Source: Streptomyces pilosus (GTDB lineage: Bacteria > Actinomycetota > Actinomycetes > Streptomycetales > Streptomycetaceae). From it: a stretch of 64,000 nucleotides of DNA. Location: positions 248,001 through 312,000 of the forward strand of contig NZ_BMTU01000002.1 of assembly GCF_014649835.1 (NCBI RefSeq), in the 5' to 3' direction. Within the stretch, counting starts at the first letter, position 1, and every line of letters begins with the position of its first letter. The notes below the pieces were generated by a model, which did not search any database, had not been told where the DNA came from, and saw only the letters and a program-made list of their open reading frames with translations. The position numbers were made by a program, and so were the translations under genes. Positions 22,257-31,081 of this stretch are shown here, piece by piece.

Positions 22257-23027
22257 ATGCCACCCCTAGGGGACTTGGTACTACTGCACGTCGTGGACCT
22301 CGACCCCGCCCTCACCGCCCTTCACCGCATCGGTGGCTTCTTCGTCCTGCGCCCGGCGGGAGCGGCCGACCCCGCCCTGCCCACGCTCGCCCACGCATAC
22401 GGCCCCGCACGCCCGGGCGTTCACGACGACGTGCTGGCCGTGCGGATCCGCCGGGTCGCCGGCGCGCTGGACGCCGAGGCGCGGGTCGCCGCCTCGGTGG
22501 CCCACCAGGGGCTCGCCGCGCGCCTGTGGTCGGTGACCCTCGGCTCCGCCGCCCTCTGCGGCACCGTCCCCGACCTCGCCCCGCACCTCCTGCACTGGGA
22601 CCCGGAAGCCGGCGCCCCCGACGACCTGTGGGCGGCCGAGGCGCGGCCGCTGCCCGGTGACGCGGCGACACTCGCCCGCCTGGTGCTGCGCGGTCACCTC
22701 GACCCCCTCGCCGCCGCCCTGCGCTCCCGCCACCGTCTCGCCCCCGGCCTGCTGCGCGGCAACGCCGCCTCCGCACTGGCCGGCGCCGCCCGGGAACTGG
22801 ACCGCTGGGGGCGCCGCCACGGCCGCACGGACGTCGCCGACCGGGCCGGCCGCCTCGCCCGTGAACTGCTCAGCGACCCGTCGCTCGCCGGGGCCGGGAC
22901 CCTGACCGGAACCGCCTTCCGGCGCCGCAGCTGCTGTCTGTACTACCGGGTGCCCGGCGGGGGCGTCTGCGGTGACTGTTGCTTCGTACGGCCGCCCCGC
23001 TCTTCCCCACGCGCCCCATCTGGGTGA
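22257..23027 (+). CDS. FhuF-like (2Fe-2S)-binding protein, putative ferric-siderophore reductase
   Basis: 256 residues. The C-terminal CCLYYRVPGGGVCGDCC pattern is the C-C-x10-C-x2-C cluster that binds the 2Fe-2S centre in FhuF-type ferric iron reductases, preceded by a FRRRS stretch. The helical N-terminal part is Ala/Leu/Arg-rich, as in the family. It would release iron from siderophores in the cytosol. ATG 22257 follows GGAG by about 10 bases. The gene is divergent from the DMT transporter, and glgA begins 37 bases after its stop on the same strand. Confidence 0.8.
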   Translation: MPPLGDLVLLHVVDLDPALTALHRIGGFFVLRPAGAADPALPTLAHAYGPARPGVHDDVLAVRIRRVAGALDAEARVAASVAHQGLAARLWSVTLGSAALCGTVPDLAPHLLHWDPEAGAPDDLWAAEARPLPGDAATLARLVLRGHLDPLAAALRSRHRLAPGLLRGNAASALAGAARELDRWGRRHGRTDVADRAGRLARELLSDPSLAGAGTLTGTAFRRRSCCLYYRVPGGGVCGDCCFVRPPRSSPRAPSG

Positions 23028-23064
23028 CCATGGAACAAAGTCCGCGCAGACAGGGGGTTCACGG

Positions 23065-24216
23065 GTGCGAGTGGGACTGCTGACCCGGGAGTACCCCCCG
23101 GACGTGTACGGCGGCGCCGGAGTGCATGTGGAGTTCCTCGCCCGGGAGCTGCGGCCCCTGGTCGACCTGGAGGTGCACTGCTGGGGCGAGGGCCGGACCG
23201 ACGGTGTGCTGCGCCACCGCTCCTGGTCCGCGCTCGACGGCGCCAACGACGCGCTGCGCACCTTCTCCGTGGACCTCGCCATGACCGCCGCCCTCCAGGG
23301 CCGCGAACTCGTCCACTCCCACACCTGGTACGCCAACCTCGGCGGTCACCTCGCCAAGCTGCTGTACGGCATCCCGCACGTGATGACCGCCCACTCGCTG
23401 GAGCCGCTGCGCCCCTGGAAGGCGGAGCAGCTCGGCGGCGGATACGCCCTGTCGAGCTGGGCCGAGCGCACCGCGGTCGAGGGCGCCGACGCCGTGATCG
23501 CCGTGTCGTCGGCCATGCGCAAGGACATCCTCGGCTGCTACCCCGCCCTCGACCCGGCCCGGGTGCACGTCGTGCACAACGGCATCGACACCGCTCTGTA
23601 CCGCCCCGATCCCGGCACCGACGCCCTGGACCGGATCGGACTGGACCGCTCCCGCCCTTATGTGCTGTTCGTCGGCCGCATCACCCGGCAGAAGGGCGTG
23701 CCCCACCTGCTGCGGGCGGTGCGCGGCATCGACCCCGCCGCCCAGGTCGTGCTGTGCGCCGGCGCCCCGGACACCCCGGAGATCGACCGGGAGTTCCGCG
23801 AGCTGTACGAGGACCTCAGCCGGGTCCGCGAGGGCGTCCACTGGATTCCGCAGATGCTCCCGCGCCCCGAGGTGATCCAGCTGCTCACCCACGCCGCCGT
23901 GTTCGTGTGCCCGTCGGTGTACGAGCCGCTCGGCATCGTCAACCTGGAGGCCATGGCGTGCGGCACCGCGGTGGTCGCCTCCCGGGTCGGCGGCATCCCG
24001 GAAGTCGTGGCGGACGGCTCCACGGGGGTACTCGTGGACGCGGACGACGACTTCGAGGCGGGCCTGGCGCGGGCACTCGACGCGGTGCTCGGCGACCCGG
24101 CCGCGGCACGCCGGATGGGCGAGGCGGGACGGGAGCGCGCGGTCACGGAGTTCGGCTGGGACGCCGTGGCCCGGCGGACGGTCCGACTCTACGAGGAGGT
24201 CCGCAAACAGGCTTAG
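23065..24216 (+). CDS. glgA: Actinobacterial GlgA-type glycosyltransferase (glycogen synthase / maltose-1-phosphate synthase)
   Basis: GT4-type transferase of 383 residues with the N-terminal MRVGLLTREYPPDVYGGAGVH, the HSHTWYANLGG motif, and the C-terminal E-x7-E pattern in YEPLGIVNLEAMACGTAVV. The actinobacterial members of this family use ADP-glucose and, in mycobacteria, make maltose-1-phosphate for the GlgE route to alpha-glucan (GlgM activity), so either activity is possible here. GTG 23065 gives the expected N-terminus. glgC, the ADP-glucose supplier, follows 51 bases downstream. Confidence 0.9.
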   Translation: MRVGLLTREYPPDVYGGAGVHVEFLARELRPLVDLEVHCWGEGRTDGVLRHRSWSALDGANDALRTFSVDLAMTAALQGRELVHSHTWYANLGGHLAKLLYGIPHVMTAHSLEPLRPWKAEQLGGGYALSSWAERTAVEGADAVIAVSSAMRKDILGCYPALDPARVHVVHNGIDTALYRPDPGTDALDRIGLDRSRPYVLFVGRITRQKGVPHLLRAVRGIDPAAQVVLCAGAPDTPEIDREFRELYEDLSRVREGVHWIPQMLPRPEVIQLLTHAAVFVCPSVYEPLGIVNLEAMACGTAVVASRVGGIPEVVADGSTGVLVDADDDFEAGLARALDAVLGDPAAARRMGEAGRERAVTEFGWDAVARRTVRLYEEVRKQA

Positions 24217-24267
24217 TCCCGCGCGTCCGGGGCAGTCTTGGGAAGATTCGGCGTGAGGGGAGCGGCC

Positions 24268-25488
24268 ATGCGTCGTGGTGGGCCTTCGGTCCTGGGAATC
24301 GTGCTGGCGGGCGGCGAGGGCAAACGCCTGATGCCCCTCACGGCGGACCGTGCCAAACCGGCGGTCACCTTCGGCGGCACCTACCGGCTGGTCGACTTCG
24401 TGCTGTCCAACCTGGTCAACGGCGACATCCTGCGCGTCTGCGTGCTCACGCAGTACAAGTCGCACTCGCTGGACCGGCACATCACCACCACCTGGCGGAT
24501 GTCCAGCCTGCTCGGCAACTACGTCACCCCGGTCCCCGCCCAGCAGCGCCTCGGCCCGCGCTGGTACCTGGGCAGCGCCGACGCCATCCTGCAGTCGCTG
24601 AACCTGGTCCACGACGAACAACCCGAGTACGTGGCGGTGTTCGGCGCCGACCACGTGTACCGCATGGACCCGCGCCAGATGCTCGCCCAGCACATCGAGA
24701 GCGGCGCCGGGGTCACGGTCGCCGGGATACGGGTCCCGCGCTCGGAGTCCTCCGCCTTCGGGGTGATCACCCCGGGCTCGGACGGGGTGAGCGTGGAGGG
24801 CTTCCTCGAGAAGCCCGCCGACCCGCCGGGTCTCGCCGACGACCCCGAATGCGTGTTCGCCTCGATGGGCAACTACCTCTTCACCACCAAGGCGCTCGTC
24901 GAGGCGCTGCACCGGGACGCCGAGGACGAGAACTCGGTGCACGACATGGGCGGTTCGATCCTGCCCCAGCTCACCGAGCGGGGCGAGGCCCACCTGTACG
25001 ACTTCAGCTCCAACCACGTGCCCGGTGAGACCAGCCGCGACCAGGGCTACTGGCGGGACGTCGGCACGCTGGACGCCTACTACGAGGCGCACATGGACCT
25101 GATCGCCGAGCGGCCCGCCTTCAACCTCTACAACCGGCAGTGGCCCATCTACACCACCTCCGGCCAGCTCTCGCCGGCCCGGTTCAACGCGGGCGGCATG
25201 GCGAGCGAGTCGATCATCAGCGCGGGCTGCCTGATCCGGGGCCAGGTCACCCGGTCCGTGCTGTCCCCGGGCGTGGTGATCGACCCGGGCGCGGTGGTCC
25301 AGGGGTCGGTGCTGCACGACAACGTCCACGTCGGCCGGGGGGCCGTGGTGCGCGGGGCGGTGCTCGACAAGAACGTCGAGGTGCCGCCCGGCGCGACGAT
25401 CGGCGTCAATCCGGAGCGGGACGCGGAGCTGTACACGGTGTCCAAGGGCGGCGTGATCGCGCTCGGCAAGGGCCAGCGGGTGCCGTAG
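24268..25488 (+). CDS. glgC: Glucose-1-phosphate adenylyltransferase
   Basis: Makes ADP-glucose from ATP and glucose-1-phosphate, the committed step of glycogen and alpha-glucan synthesis. The 406-residue protein has the nucleotide-binding start [13 protein letters not shown], the fructose-bisphosphate/substrate region [16 protein letters not shown], the GSADAI segment, the catalytic [10 protein letters not shown], the glucose-1-phosphate motif EGFLEKP, and a C-terminal left-handed beta-helix. ATG 24268 follows GAGGGGAG. It is paired with glgA upstream and closed by a hairpin directly after the stop. Confidence 0.95.
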   Translation: MRRGGPSVLGIVLAGGEGKRLMPLTADRAKPAVTFGGTYRLVDFVLSNLVNGDILRVCVLTQYKSHSLDRHITTTWRMSSLLGNYVTPVPAQQRLGPRWYLGSADAILQSLNLVHDEQPEYVAVFGADHVYRMDPRQMLAQHIESGAGVTVAGIRVPRSESSAFGVITPGSDGVSVEGFLEKPADPPGLADDPECVFASMGNYLFTTKALVEALHRDAEDENSVHDMGGSILPQLTERGEAHLYDFSSNHVPGETSRDQGYWRDVGTLDAYYEAHMDLIAERPAFNLYNRQWPIYTTSGQLSPARFNAGGMASESIISAGCLIRGQVTRSVLSPGVVIDPGAVVQGSVLHDNVHVGRGAVVRGAVLDKNVEVPPGATIGVNPERDAELYTVSKGGVIALGKGQRVP

Positions 25489-25514
25489 CGGCGACGGCCC
25501 GCGGGCCGTCGCCG
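25489..25514 (+). terminator. Terminator-like hairpin after glgC
   Basis: CGGCGACGGCCC and GGGCCGTCGCCG form a 12-base perfect stem around GC, directly after the glgC stop codon. No T-run follows, which is usual in this GC-rich genome. Confidence 0.7.
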
Positions 25515-25681
25515 GGGCCCGGGGCGGCCGAACGGTGAACGGCACCCCCCGGCGGGCCGCGTCCGTCCGGGTGGCGTCCGTGACGCCGTGCGGCGGTGAT
25601 CACCCGGTCCCGGCACCGCCTGTCGCCGCCGGTCACTCGTGTCCCGCCCCTTCCGCCGCCGTGCGGGAGGGGCGCTGACGT

Positions 25682-25701
25682 CACATGGTGTTAACCATGT
25701 G
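25682..25701. promoter_or_regulatory. Palindrome upstream of the WS/DGAT gene, possible operator
   Basis: CACATGGT and ACCATGTG are exact inverted repeats around GTTA, about 80 bases before ATG 25782, with a TTGACC -35-like hexamer at 25716-25721 between. The protein that binds it is unknown. Confidence 0.4.
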
Positions 25702-25781
25702 TAGCCGGATCGTACTTGACCGTAATCGGCCGGGAGCGATTGACTGCTGATCCTTTCCCGTCACGACTTGAGGCCCCGCCC

Positions 25782-27233
25782 ATGACCGCAGACCCGCTCG
25801 CCCCCCTCGATCTGGCGTTCTGGAACATCGAGTCCGCCGGTCACCCCATGCACCTCGCGGCGCTCGGCGTCTTCTCCGCGGGTTCGCCCTCCGCCGCGGC
25901 CCACGCGGCGGACCTGCTGGCCTCCCGGGCCGCCGCCGTGCCCGGACTGCGGATGCGCATCCGGGACACCTGGCAGCCGCTGGGCCTGCGCCAGTCGCTG
26001 AAGGCGCTGCGGGACACGCTGCCGGGCCCCGGCGAGCGGCAGCCGGCAGCGCCCCGGCAGTCGCTCGCCGCCGCGCTCCGGCAGCCGTTCGCCTCGGCGG
26101 TGCGCCGGTCGCTCGCCTTCGGCGGCGCCACCCGCGAGCCCGACCCCGGCTTCGACCCCCTCGACCACGTCCGGCTGCACCCCCCCGCCGCCTGCTTCCA
26201 CACCGCCGCCGGTCACCTCATGGGCCGCCCGCTGGAACGCACCCGGCCGCCCTGGGAGGCGCACGTGCTGCCGGGGGAGGACGGTCTGTCCTACGCCGTG
26301 CTGTTCAAGTTCCACCACGCCCTCGCCGACGGGCTGCGCGCCCTCACCCTGGCCGCCGCGCTGATGGACCCGATGGACCTGCCCGCGCCCCGGCCCCGCC
26401 CCACCGCCCCTCCGCGCGGGCTGCTCCCCGACGTGCGCGAGGTGCCCGCCCTCCTCCGGGACGCCCTCTCCGACGCGGGCCGCGCCCTGGACATCGGCGC
26501 CGCCGTCGCCCGTTCCACCCTCGACATGCGCTCCTCGCCCGCGCTGGCCTGCGCCCCCAGCGGCACCCGCCGCACCGCCGGCGCCGTGATCGACCTCGAC
26601 GACGTCCACCGCATCCGCAAGAGCGCCGGCGGCACCGTCAACGACGTCACCATCGCGGTCGTCGCCGGCGCGCTGCGCCGCTGGCTCGACGAGCGCGGCG
26701 ACGGCAGCGAGGGCGTCGCCCCGCGCGCCCTCATCCCCGTCTCCCGGCGCCGGCCGCGCACCGCCCACCCCCAGGGCAACCGGCTCTCCGGCTACCTGAT
26801 GAGGCTTCCCGTCGACGAACGGGACCCGCTGGCCCGGCTCACCCAGGTGCGCACCGCCATGGACCGCAACAAGGACGCGGGACCGCACCGGGGCGCCGGC
26901 GCCGTCGCCCTGCTCGCCGACCACGTGCCGCCGCTCGGCCACCGGCTCGGCGGACCGCTGCTCGGCCAGGCGGCCCGGCTCTGGTTCGACGTCCTGGTCA
27001 CCAGCGTGCCGCTGCCCGGCTTCGGCCTCAGGCTCGGCGGCGACCGGCTCGGCGCCGTGTTCCCGCTCGCGCCGCTCGCCCCCGGCCACTCCCTCGCCGT
27101 CGCGGTCTCCACGTACCGGGGCCGCGTCCACTACGGTCTCGTCGCCGACGGCGCGGCCGTCCCCGACCTCGACCGGCTGGCCCATGCCCTGACCGAGGAG
27201 GCGGCCACGCTGACCGCCCTCTGCGATCACTGA
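25782..27233 (+). CDS. Wax ester synthase / diacylglycerol acyltransferase (WS/DGAT)
   Basis: Joins fatty acyl-CoA to diacylglycerol or fatty alcohol, giving triacylglycerol or wax ester storage lipid. 483 residues with the catalytic HHxxxDG motif (HHALADG) near residue 180, the N-terminal LDLAFWNIES start of the family, a ND-type NDVTIAVVAGALRRWL segment in the second half and the LVTSVPLPG region near the end. ATG 25782 has TGAGG about 9 bases upstream; an upstream in-frame GTG is weaker. From memory the S. coelicolor homologue SCO0958 is its main TAG-forming enzyme, and the neighbourhood fits. Confidence 0.92.
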   Translation: MTADPLAPLDLAFWNIESAGHPMHLAALGVFSAGSPSAAAHAADLLASRAAAVPGLRMRIRDTWQPLGLRQSLKALRDTLPGPGERQPAAPRQSLAAALRQPFASAVRRSLAFGGATREPDPGFDPLDHVRLHPPAACFHTAAGHLMGRPLERTRPPWEAHVLPGEDGLSYAVLFKFHHALADGLRALTLAAALMDPMDLPAPRPRPTAPPRGLLPDVREVPALLRDALSDAGRALDIGAAVARSTLDMRSSPALACAPSGTRRTAGAVIDLDDVHRIRKSAGGTVNDVTIAVVAGALRRWLDERGDGSEGVAPRALIPVSRRRPRTAHPQGNRLSGYLMRLPVDERDPLARLTQVRTAMDRNKDAGPHRGAGAVALLADHVPPLGHRLGGPLLGQAARLWFDVLVTSVPLPGFGLRLGGDRLGAVFPLAPLAPGHSLAVAVSTYRGRVHYGLVADGAAVPDLDRLAHALTEEAATLTALCDH

Positions 27234-27337
27234 GCGTCGCGGTTTGCCGCTCCGGCCGGGCGCTCCGTAAAATCCCCCGTTCGACAGCGGATGCGAACGG
27301 AGCGCCGCGAGAAGCAGAGCGGGAAACGGCAGCGGCG

Positions 27338-28831
27338 ATGACGGTGACACAGGACGGCCCCGAGGCCACGGACGCGGTGGCATACGGGCCCGGCATCGAC
27401 CCGGAACGGCTCGCCGTCTGCCTCGGCGTGCTCGAGGAACTCGACAAGCTCGACGTCGACCACCCGGACGCGATCCTGGTCCGCCGGGCCACCTCGCACA
27501 TCTACCGCACGGTGAAGCAGCGCCGCCGCCAGGAACGCCGCGCCGCGAAGACCGCCCACGACAAGGCCGTCACCGAGGCCACCGCCACCGGCTCCGCCGA
27601 GCGCATCGACGACGAGACCGAGGGCATCCTGCCCTCCTCCCGGGTCGAGCCCGGCAAGATCGCGGGAATACTCCAGCGCCCGCGGTCCTGCTACACCTGC
27701 AAGACCCGTTACGTCGAGGTCGACTACTTCTACCACCAGCTCTGCCAGAAGTGCGCCGCCGAGAACCGGGCCCGGCGCGACGCCCGCACCGACCTCACCG
27801 GCAAGCGGGCGCTCCTCACCGGCGGACGTGCCAAGATCGGCATGTACATCGCGCTGCGGCTGCTGCGTGACGGCGCCCACACCACGATCACCACGCGGTT
27901 CCCCAAGGACGCCATCCGCCGCTTCAAGGCCATGGACGACTCCGGGGACTGGATGCACCGCCTGGAGGTCGTCGGAATCGACCTGCGCGACCCCGGCCAG
28001 GCCGTCGCGCTCGCCGACCAGGTCGCCGAACAGGGCCCGCTGGACATCCTGATCAACAACGCCACCCAGACCGTGCGCCGGCTGCCGTCCGCGTACGCGG
28101 CGCTCGTCGAGGGCGAGAGCGCCCCGCTGCCCGCCGGTGAGCTGCCCGCCCACCACGTCATCGGCGCCTTCAACTCCGGCGCCGTCGACGGACTGACCGC
28201 GCTGCCCGTCGGGGCCAGCGGTCTCGACGCGCAGAAGGTCGCCGACCTCGCCCTGGTCGCGGGCAACGCCAGCGTGGTCCGGCACCGGGACGGCACCGCC
28301 ATCGACGCGGGCGGCCTGCTCCCCGACGTCGTCGACTCCAACACCTGGGTGCAGACCATCGAGCAGATCTCCCCGGTGGAGCTGCTGGAGACCCAGCTGT
28401 GCAACTACACGGCGCCGTTCATCCTCATCAGCAAGCTCCGTCCGGCCATGGCCGAGGCGGCCCGCCGGGCCGCCGCCGGGCGCGCCTACGTCGTCAACGT
28501 CTCCGCCATGGAAGGCGTGTTCGACCGCGGCTACAAGGGGGCCGGGCACCCCAACACCAACGCGGCCAAGGCGGCCATGAACATGGTGACGCGGACCAGC
28601 GCCCAGGAGATGTTCGACACCGACCGCATCCTGATGACCTCGGTCGACACCGGCTGGATCACCGACGAGCGCCCCCACTTCGACAAGCTGCGCCTCGCCG
28701 ACGCGGGTTTCCACGCCCCGCTCGACCTGGTCGACGGCGCGGCCCGGGTCTACGACCCGATCGTGCGCGGCGAGGCGGGCGAGGACCTGTACGGCGTCTT
28801 CATGAAGGACTACGCGCCCGGCCGGTGGTGA
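27338..28831 (+). CDS. SDR-family protein with N-terminal zinc ribbon
   Basis: 497 residues. Residues 1-120 are charged and helical and are followed by a C-x2-C ... C-x2-C zinc ribbon (CYTCKTRYVEV ... CQKC). Then comes a Rossmann SDR domain with TGGRAKIGMYIALRLLRDGA and NNATQT for the canonical NNAG. At the catalytic site the usual YxxxK reads TNAAK (in HPNTNAAKAAMNM), so the Tyr is replaced by Thr while Lys is kept. Related large SDR proteins may share this change, so it may define a subfamily rather than a dead enzyme. Substrate unknown. It stands alone, with a hairpin after the stop. Confidence 0.8.
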   Translation: MTVTQDGPEATDAVAYGPGIDPERLAVCLGVLEELDKLDVDHPDAILVRRATSHIYRTVKQRRRQERRAAKTAHDKAVTEATATGSAERIDDETEGILPSSRVEPGKIAGILQRPRSCYTCKTRYVEVDYFYHQLCQKCAAENRARRDARTDLTGKRALLTGGRAKIGMYIALRLLRDGAHTTITTRFPKDAIRRFKAMDDSGDWMHRLEVVGIDLRDPGQAVALADQVAEQGPLDILINNATQTVRRLPSAYAALVEGESAPLPAGELPAHHVIGAFNSGAVDGLTALPVGASGLDAQKVADLALVAGNASVVRHRDGTAIDAGGLLPDVVDSNTWVQTIEQISPVELLETQLCNYTAPFILISKLRPAMAEAARRAAAGRAYVVNVSAMEGVFDRGYKGAGHPNTNAAKAAMNMVTRTSAQEMFDTDRILMTSVDTGWITDERPHFDKLRLADAGFHAPLDLVDGAARVYDPIVRGEAGEDLYGVFMKDYAPGRW

Positions 28832-28843
28832 GGGCGGCGGACC

Positions 28844-28871
28844 CCGGAGGCCGTCGGTCGATGGCCTCCGG
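28844..28871 (+). terminator. Hairpin terminator after the SDR gene
   Basis: CCGGAGGCC pairs with GGCCTCCGG across a 10-base loop, 12 bases after the stop codon. Confidence 0.65.
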
Positions 28872-29327
28872 CCGCGCGGCGCTCGGCTCCGGCGGCAGCG
28901 GACCATGGCGGGTTCGCGGCCTGGTCGACGGGACCTCAACTGTGCCGTGAGCGGGCCGCCTTGTCGCGAACGTCGACGCCCGCGTAGTCCGATCGGGTGA
29001 ATGAAGAAGGCGCGGCCATGCTGATTTAACCGCATATGGTGGTGGATTGCGTACGCCTCGTCGCGTGATTGTTACCGCCAGTTTTGAGCCCCATCGAGCG
29101 GGGGGCCGCTCATTTGGTTACCCTGAGGCGGACGGACAGCAGCAAGGGTTCTACCCGCACCCACGGTCCGTCTGGGACCAGCCGGTTCACAACGGCCTGC
29201 TCTTTCCCGAGTTACCGGCGCCACCGCGTCCGAACGGCTTTCGACTCAGACCCGAGCGGACGTCAGGCGCCAGGCACCGGGCCGACGCGGTACGTCCCCA
29301 GGGTGACCGACACATAAGGAGTGCGCG
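28872..29327. other. Intergenic region of about 455 bases ahead of a small ORF
   Basis: This stretch is lower in G+C than its surroundings around 28990-29110. It contains no convincing long frame. A 10-codon start-to-stop frame with a central Cys codon begins at ATG 29035 but lacks a good ribosome site. The region probably carries the promoter and leader of the 57-residue ORF at 29328. Confidence 0.4.
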
Positions 29328-29501
29328 GTGACACCGGAGCAGACGCAACGCGAAGAGATCCCCACGGAACGCCTCCAGCGTTCCCGCCGCAAGGCCGGGG
29401 AGCTCGGCAGCCTGGACGTGTGGGCCCGTTCGGCCCCGATCCGTCTCGCGGGCTACGAGGACGACCTCGCCGAGCCGCACATCCTGCCCAGCGTCGACTG
29501 A
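29328..29501 (+). CDS. 57-residue protein of unknown function
   Basis: A short frame starting at GTG with an AAGGAG site 6 bases upstream, the best ribosome site in the surrounding 500 bases. The N-terminal half is charged and basic (LQRSRRKAGEL), the middle reads GSLDVWARSAPIRLAGYEDD, and the end is acidic and hydrophobic (PHILPSVD). It has no Cys, signal peptide or membrane helix. Its leader-plus-core look resembles small peptide precursors, but no modifying enzyme lies next to it, so that is only a thought. I do not recognise the family. Confidence 0.6.
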   Translation: MTPEQTQREEIPTERLQRSRRKAGELGSLDVWARSAPIRLAGYEDDLAEPHILPSVD

Positions 29502-29727
29502 CCGGGGCCACCCGCCCGGCCTCCGCGCGGGCGCGCCGGACGCGCACGCACGCTCATCAGGGGGCGCCCCCGGCGACCGGCCCGTCGGGGCCAATGCGGC
29601 CGTGGCGCCGGGGACTTCACCCGGCTCCACGGCCCTGGGCGCCGTGCCCGGGGGGTTCGGCCACCCCCGGCACGGCCCGGTGGGACTGCGCGTCATGGAC
29701 GGGGCGCTGTGACCCCGGTGTCCCGGC

Positions 29728-30129
29728 TCAGGGCCGGGCGTACGGACGGGTCATGATCTCCATGTTGTGGCCGTCCGGATCCTCGAAGTAGGCGCCGCGG
29801 CCGCCGAAGAGGCCGTTGACCCTGCCCGGCTCCGTGTGGCCGGGGTCCGCGTAGTAGGTGACCCCGGCCGCCTCCAGGCGGTCGATCATGGCGTCGAACC
29901 GGTCCTCGGGCACGAGGAACGCGTAGTGCTGGGACTGCACGGGCTCGTCCCGCAGTTCGTAGTAGTCGAGGGTCACGCCGTTGCCCAGGTCGACCGGGAG
30001 GAACGGGCCGAACGGAGCGCCGACCCCGAGCCCCAGGAGCCCGGCGAGGAACTCGGCGGAGGCCCGGCGGTCACGGGCGTAGACGGCGGTGTGGTTCAAC
30101 TCGATGTGCGGTGTGGCGGTTTCGGGCAT
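29728..30129 (-). CDS. VOC (glyoxalase/dioxygenase fold) family protein
   Basis: 133 residues with two beta-alpha-beta-beta-beta modules of the vicinal oxygen chelate fold. Candidate metal ligands are His in ELNHTAVYARD, His in SQHYAFLV and Glu in the C-terminal EDPDGHNMEIM, the usual glyoxalase I-like end. Substrate unknown; members act in detoxification, resistance or aromatic cleavage. ATG 30129 starts exactly at the module; GGAG lies about 13 bases upstream. It is the only gene on this strand before the MerR gene. Confidence 0.85.
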   Translation of the reverse strand: MPETATPHIELNHTAVYARDRRASAEFLAGLLGLGVGAPFGPFLPVDLGNGVTLDYYELRDEPVQSQHYAFLVPEDRFDAMIDRLEAAGVTYYADPGHTEPGRVNGLFGGRGAYFEDPDGHNMEIMTRPYARP

Positions 30130-30357
30130 GACTGGACACGTCTCCGGTTCTGGTTTCCTGGGGATGGGTGCGCGCGCACGAGGGCGCGACGGAAAGGGAA
30201 ACGCGGAGAAGGGGCGGGCCACGGGCCCGCGCGGGCGGGGGCGCACCCCGCGCCGGCCTCACGACGAGGCCGGGAGTGCCCTTCGTGTATGGCCCATGGC
30301 CGACCCGGCAGTCACCCGGCCGACCCTAGGCCCTCCCGCCGGTGCTCGGCAAGATCC

Positions 30358-30993
30358 CTAGGCGGATCCGTCGCCGGTGTGGCGTGCCGTGGACTCGTTC
30401 TCCTGCGCGAGCCGGCGCAGGGCCATCAGGGCCGGCTCCAGCAGGAAGGTCAGGAGCACCGCCTGTTCGGCCTTCTCCATCGGGTCCGTGGTCGCCTCGA
30501 TGCGGTCCAGGTCGAGCCGGGCCGTCCGTTCCGCGAGTTCGGCGTAGGGCAGCAGCGTCCGCCAGTCGTACGCGATGTCCAGGGAACGCAGGGTCCGGAG
30601 CGTGCGGTCGACGACCTCGCGGGCCGGGTTCGACCCGGAGACCGACCAGCCCATCGCGTCGATCAGGGCGGCGGCCTCGGGGCTCGGCTCCTCCTCGGTG
30701 GTGTCCGGGGTGCCGCTCCCGGGCGGGCGGATGCCGAAGGCGATGCCGAGCACCTCGTGCGGGTCGCTCCGGTGCTCGTCCATGGCGTGCAGCACATGTC
30801 CGGCCGCGGCCACGGACAGTCCGCGCACACCGATGAGCGCGCGGATCAGCCGCAGCCTCCGCAGATGGGTCTCGTCGTACTCGGCCTGGGTCGCCGCGGT
30901 GGCCCGCCCGGGCGGCAACAGGCCCTCGCGCAGGTAGTACTTGATCGTCGCGGTGGACACCCCGCTGCGGCGGCCGAGTTCCGAGATTCTCAC
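30358..30993 (-). CDS. MerR-family transcriptional regulator
   Basis: 211 residues beginning with the winged HTH typical of MerR (MRISELGRRSGVSTATIKYYLREGLLPPGR), then a dimerisation helix region and a 130-residue effector domain without the Cys pairs of metal sensors. Start GTG 30993 follows GGAGAAG; the ATG two bases upstream runs straight into a stop. It faces the gene at 31082 across 88 bases that hold a dyad typical of autoregulated MerR operators, so it probably controls itself and that gene. Ligand unknown. Confidence 0.88.
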   Translation of the reverse strand: MRISELGRRSGVSTATIKYYLREGLLPPGRATAATQAEYDETHLRRLRLIRALIGVRGLSVAAAGHVLHAMDEHRSDPHEVLGIAFGIRPPGSGTPDTTEEEPSPEAAALIDAMGWSVSGSNPAREVVDRTLRTLRSLDIAYDWRTLLPYAELAERTARLDLDRIEATTDPMEKAEQAVLLTFLLEPALMALRRLAQENESTARHTGDGSA

Positions 30994-31018
30994 ATGCTTC
31001 TCCGCTCTTCCTCTGGCA

Positions 31019-31063
31019 ATTGGGTAGTGCCACTGTCTAATCTGGATAGCGCCACTCACCAAT
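31019..31063. promoter_or_regulatory. Dyad operator between divergent MerR and monooxygenase-like genes
   Basis: The outer halves ATTGG and CCAAT are inverted, with inner AGTG/CACT arms, and the sequence also holds the direct repeat TAGTGCCACT / TAGCGCCACT (second at 31047-31056). It sits 26 bases from the monooxygenase-like gene start and 18 bases beyond the MerR-coding ribosome site, where a MerR protein would bind. Confidence 0.5.
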
Positions 31064-31081
31064 CGTGGAAGCGAGACTACC

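Noticed and set aside
29047..29331. A 94-codon frame ending just inside the small ORF start.
   Set aside because: Poor start context and no sensible protein pattern; the 57-residue ORF has a much better ribosome site.
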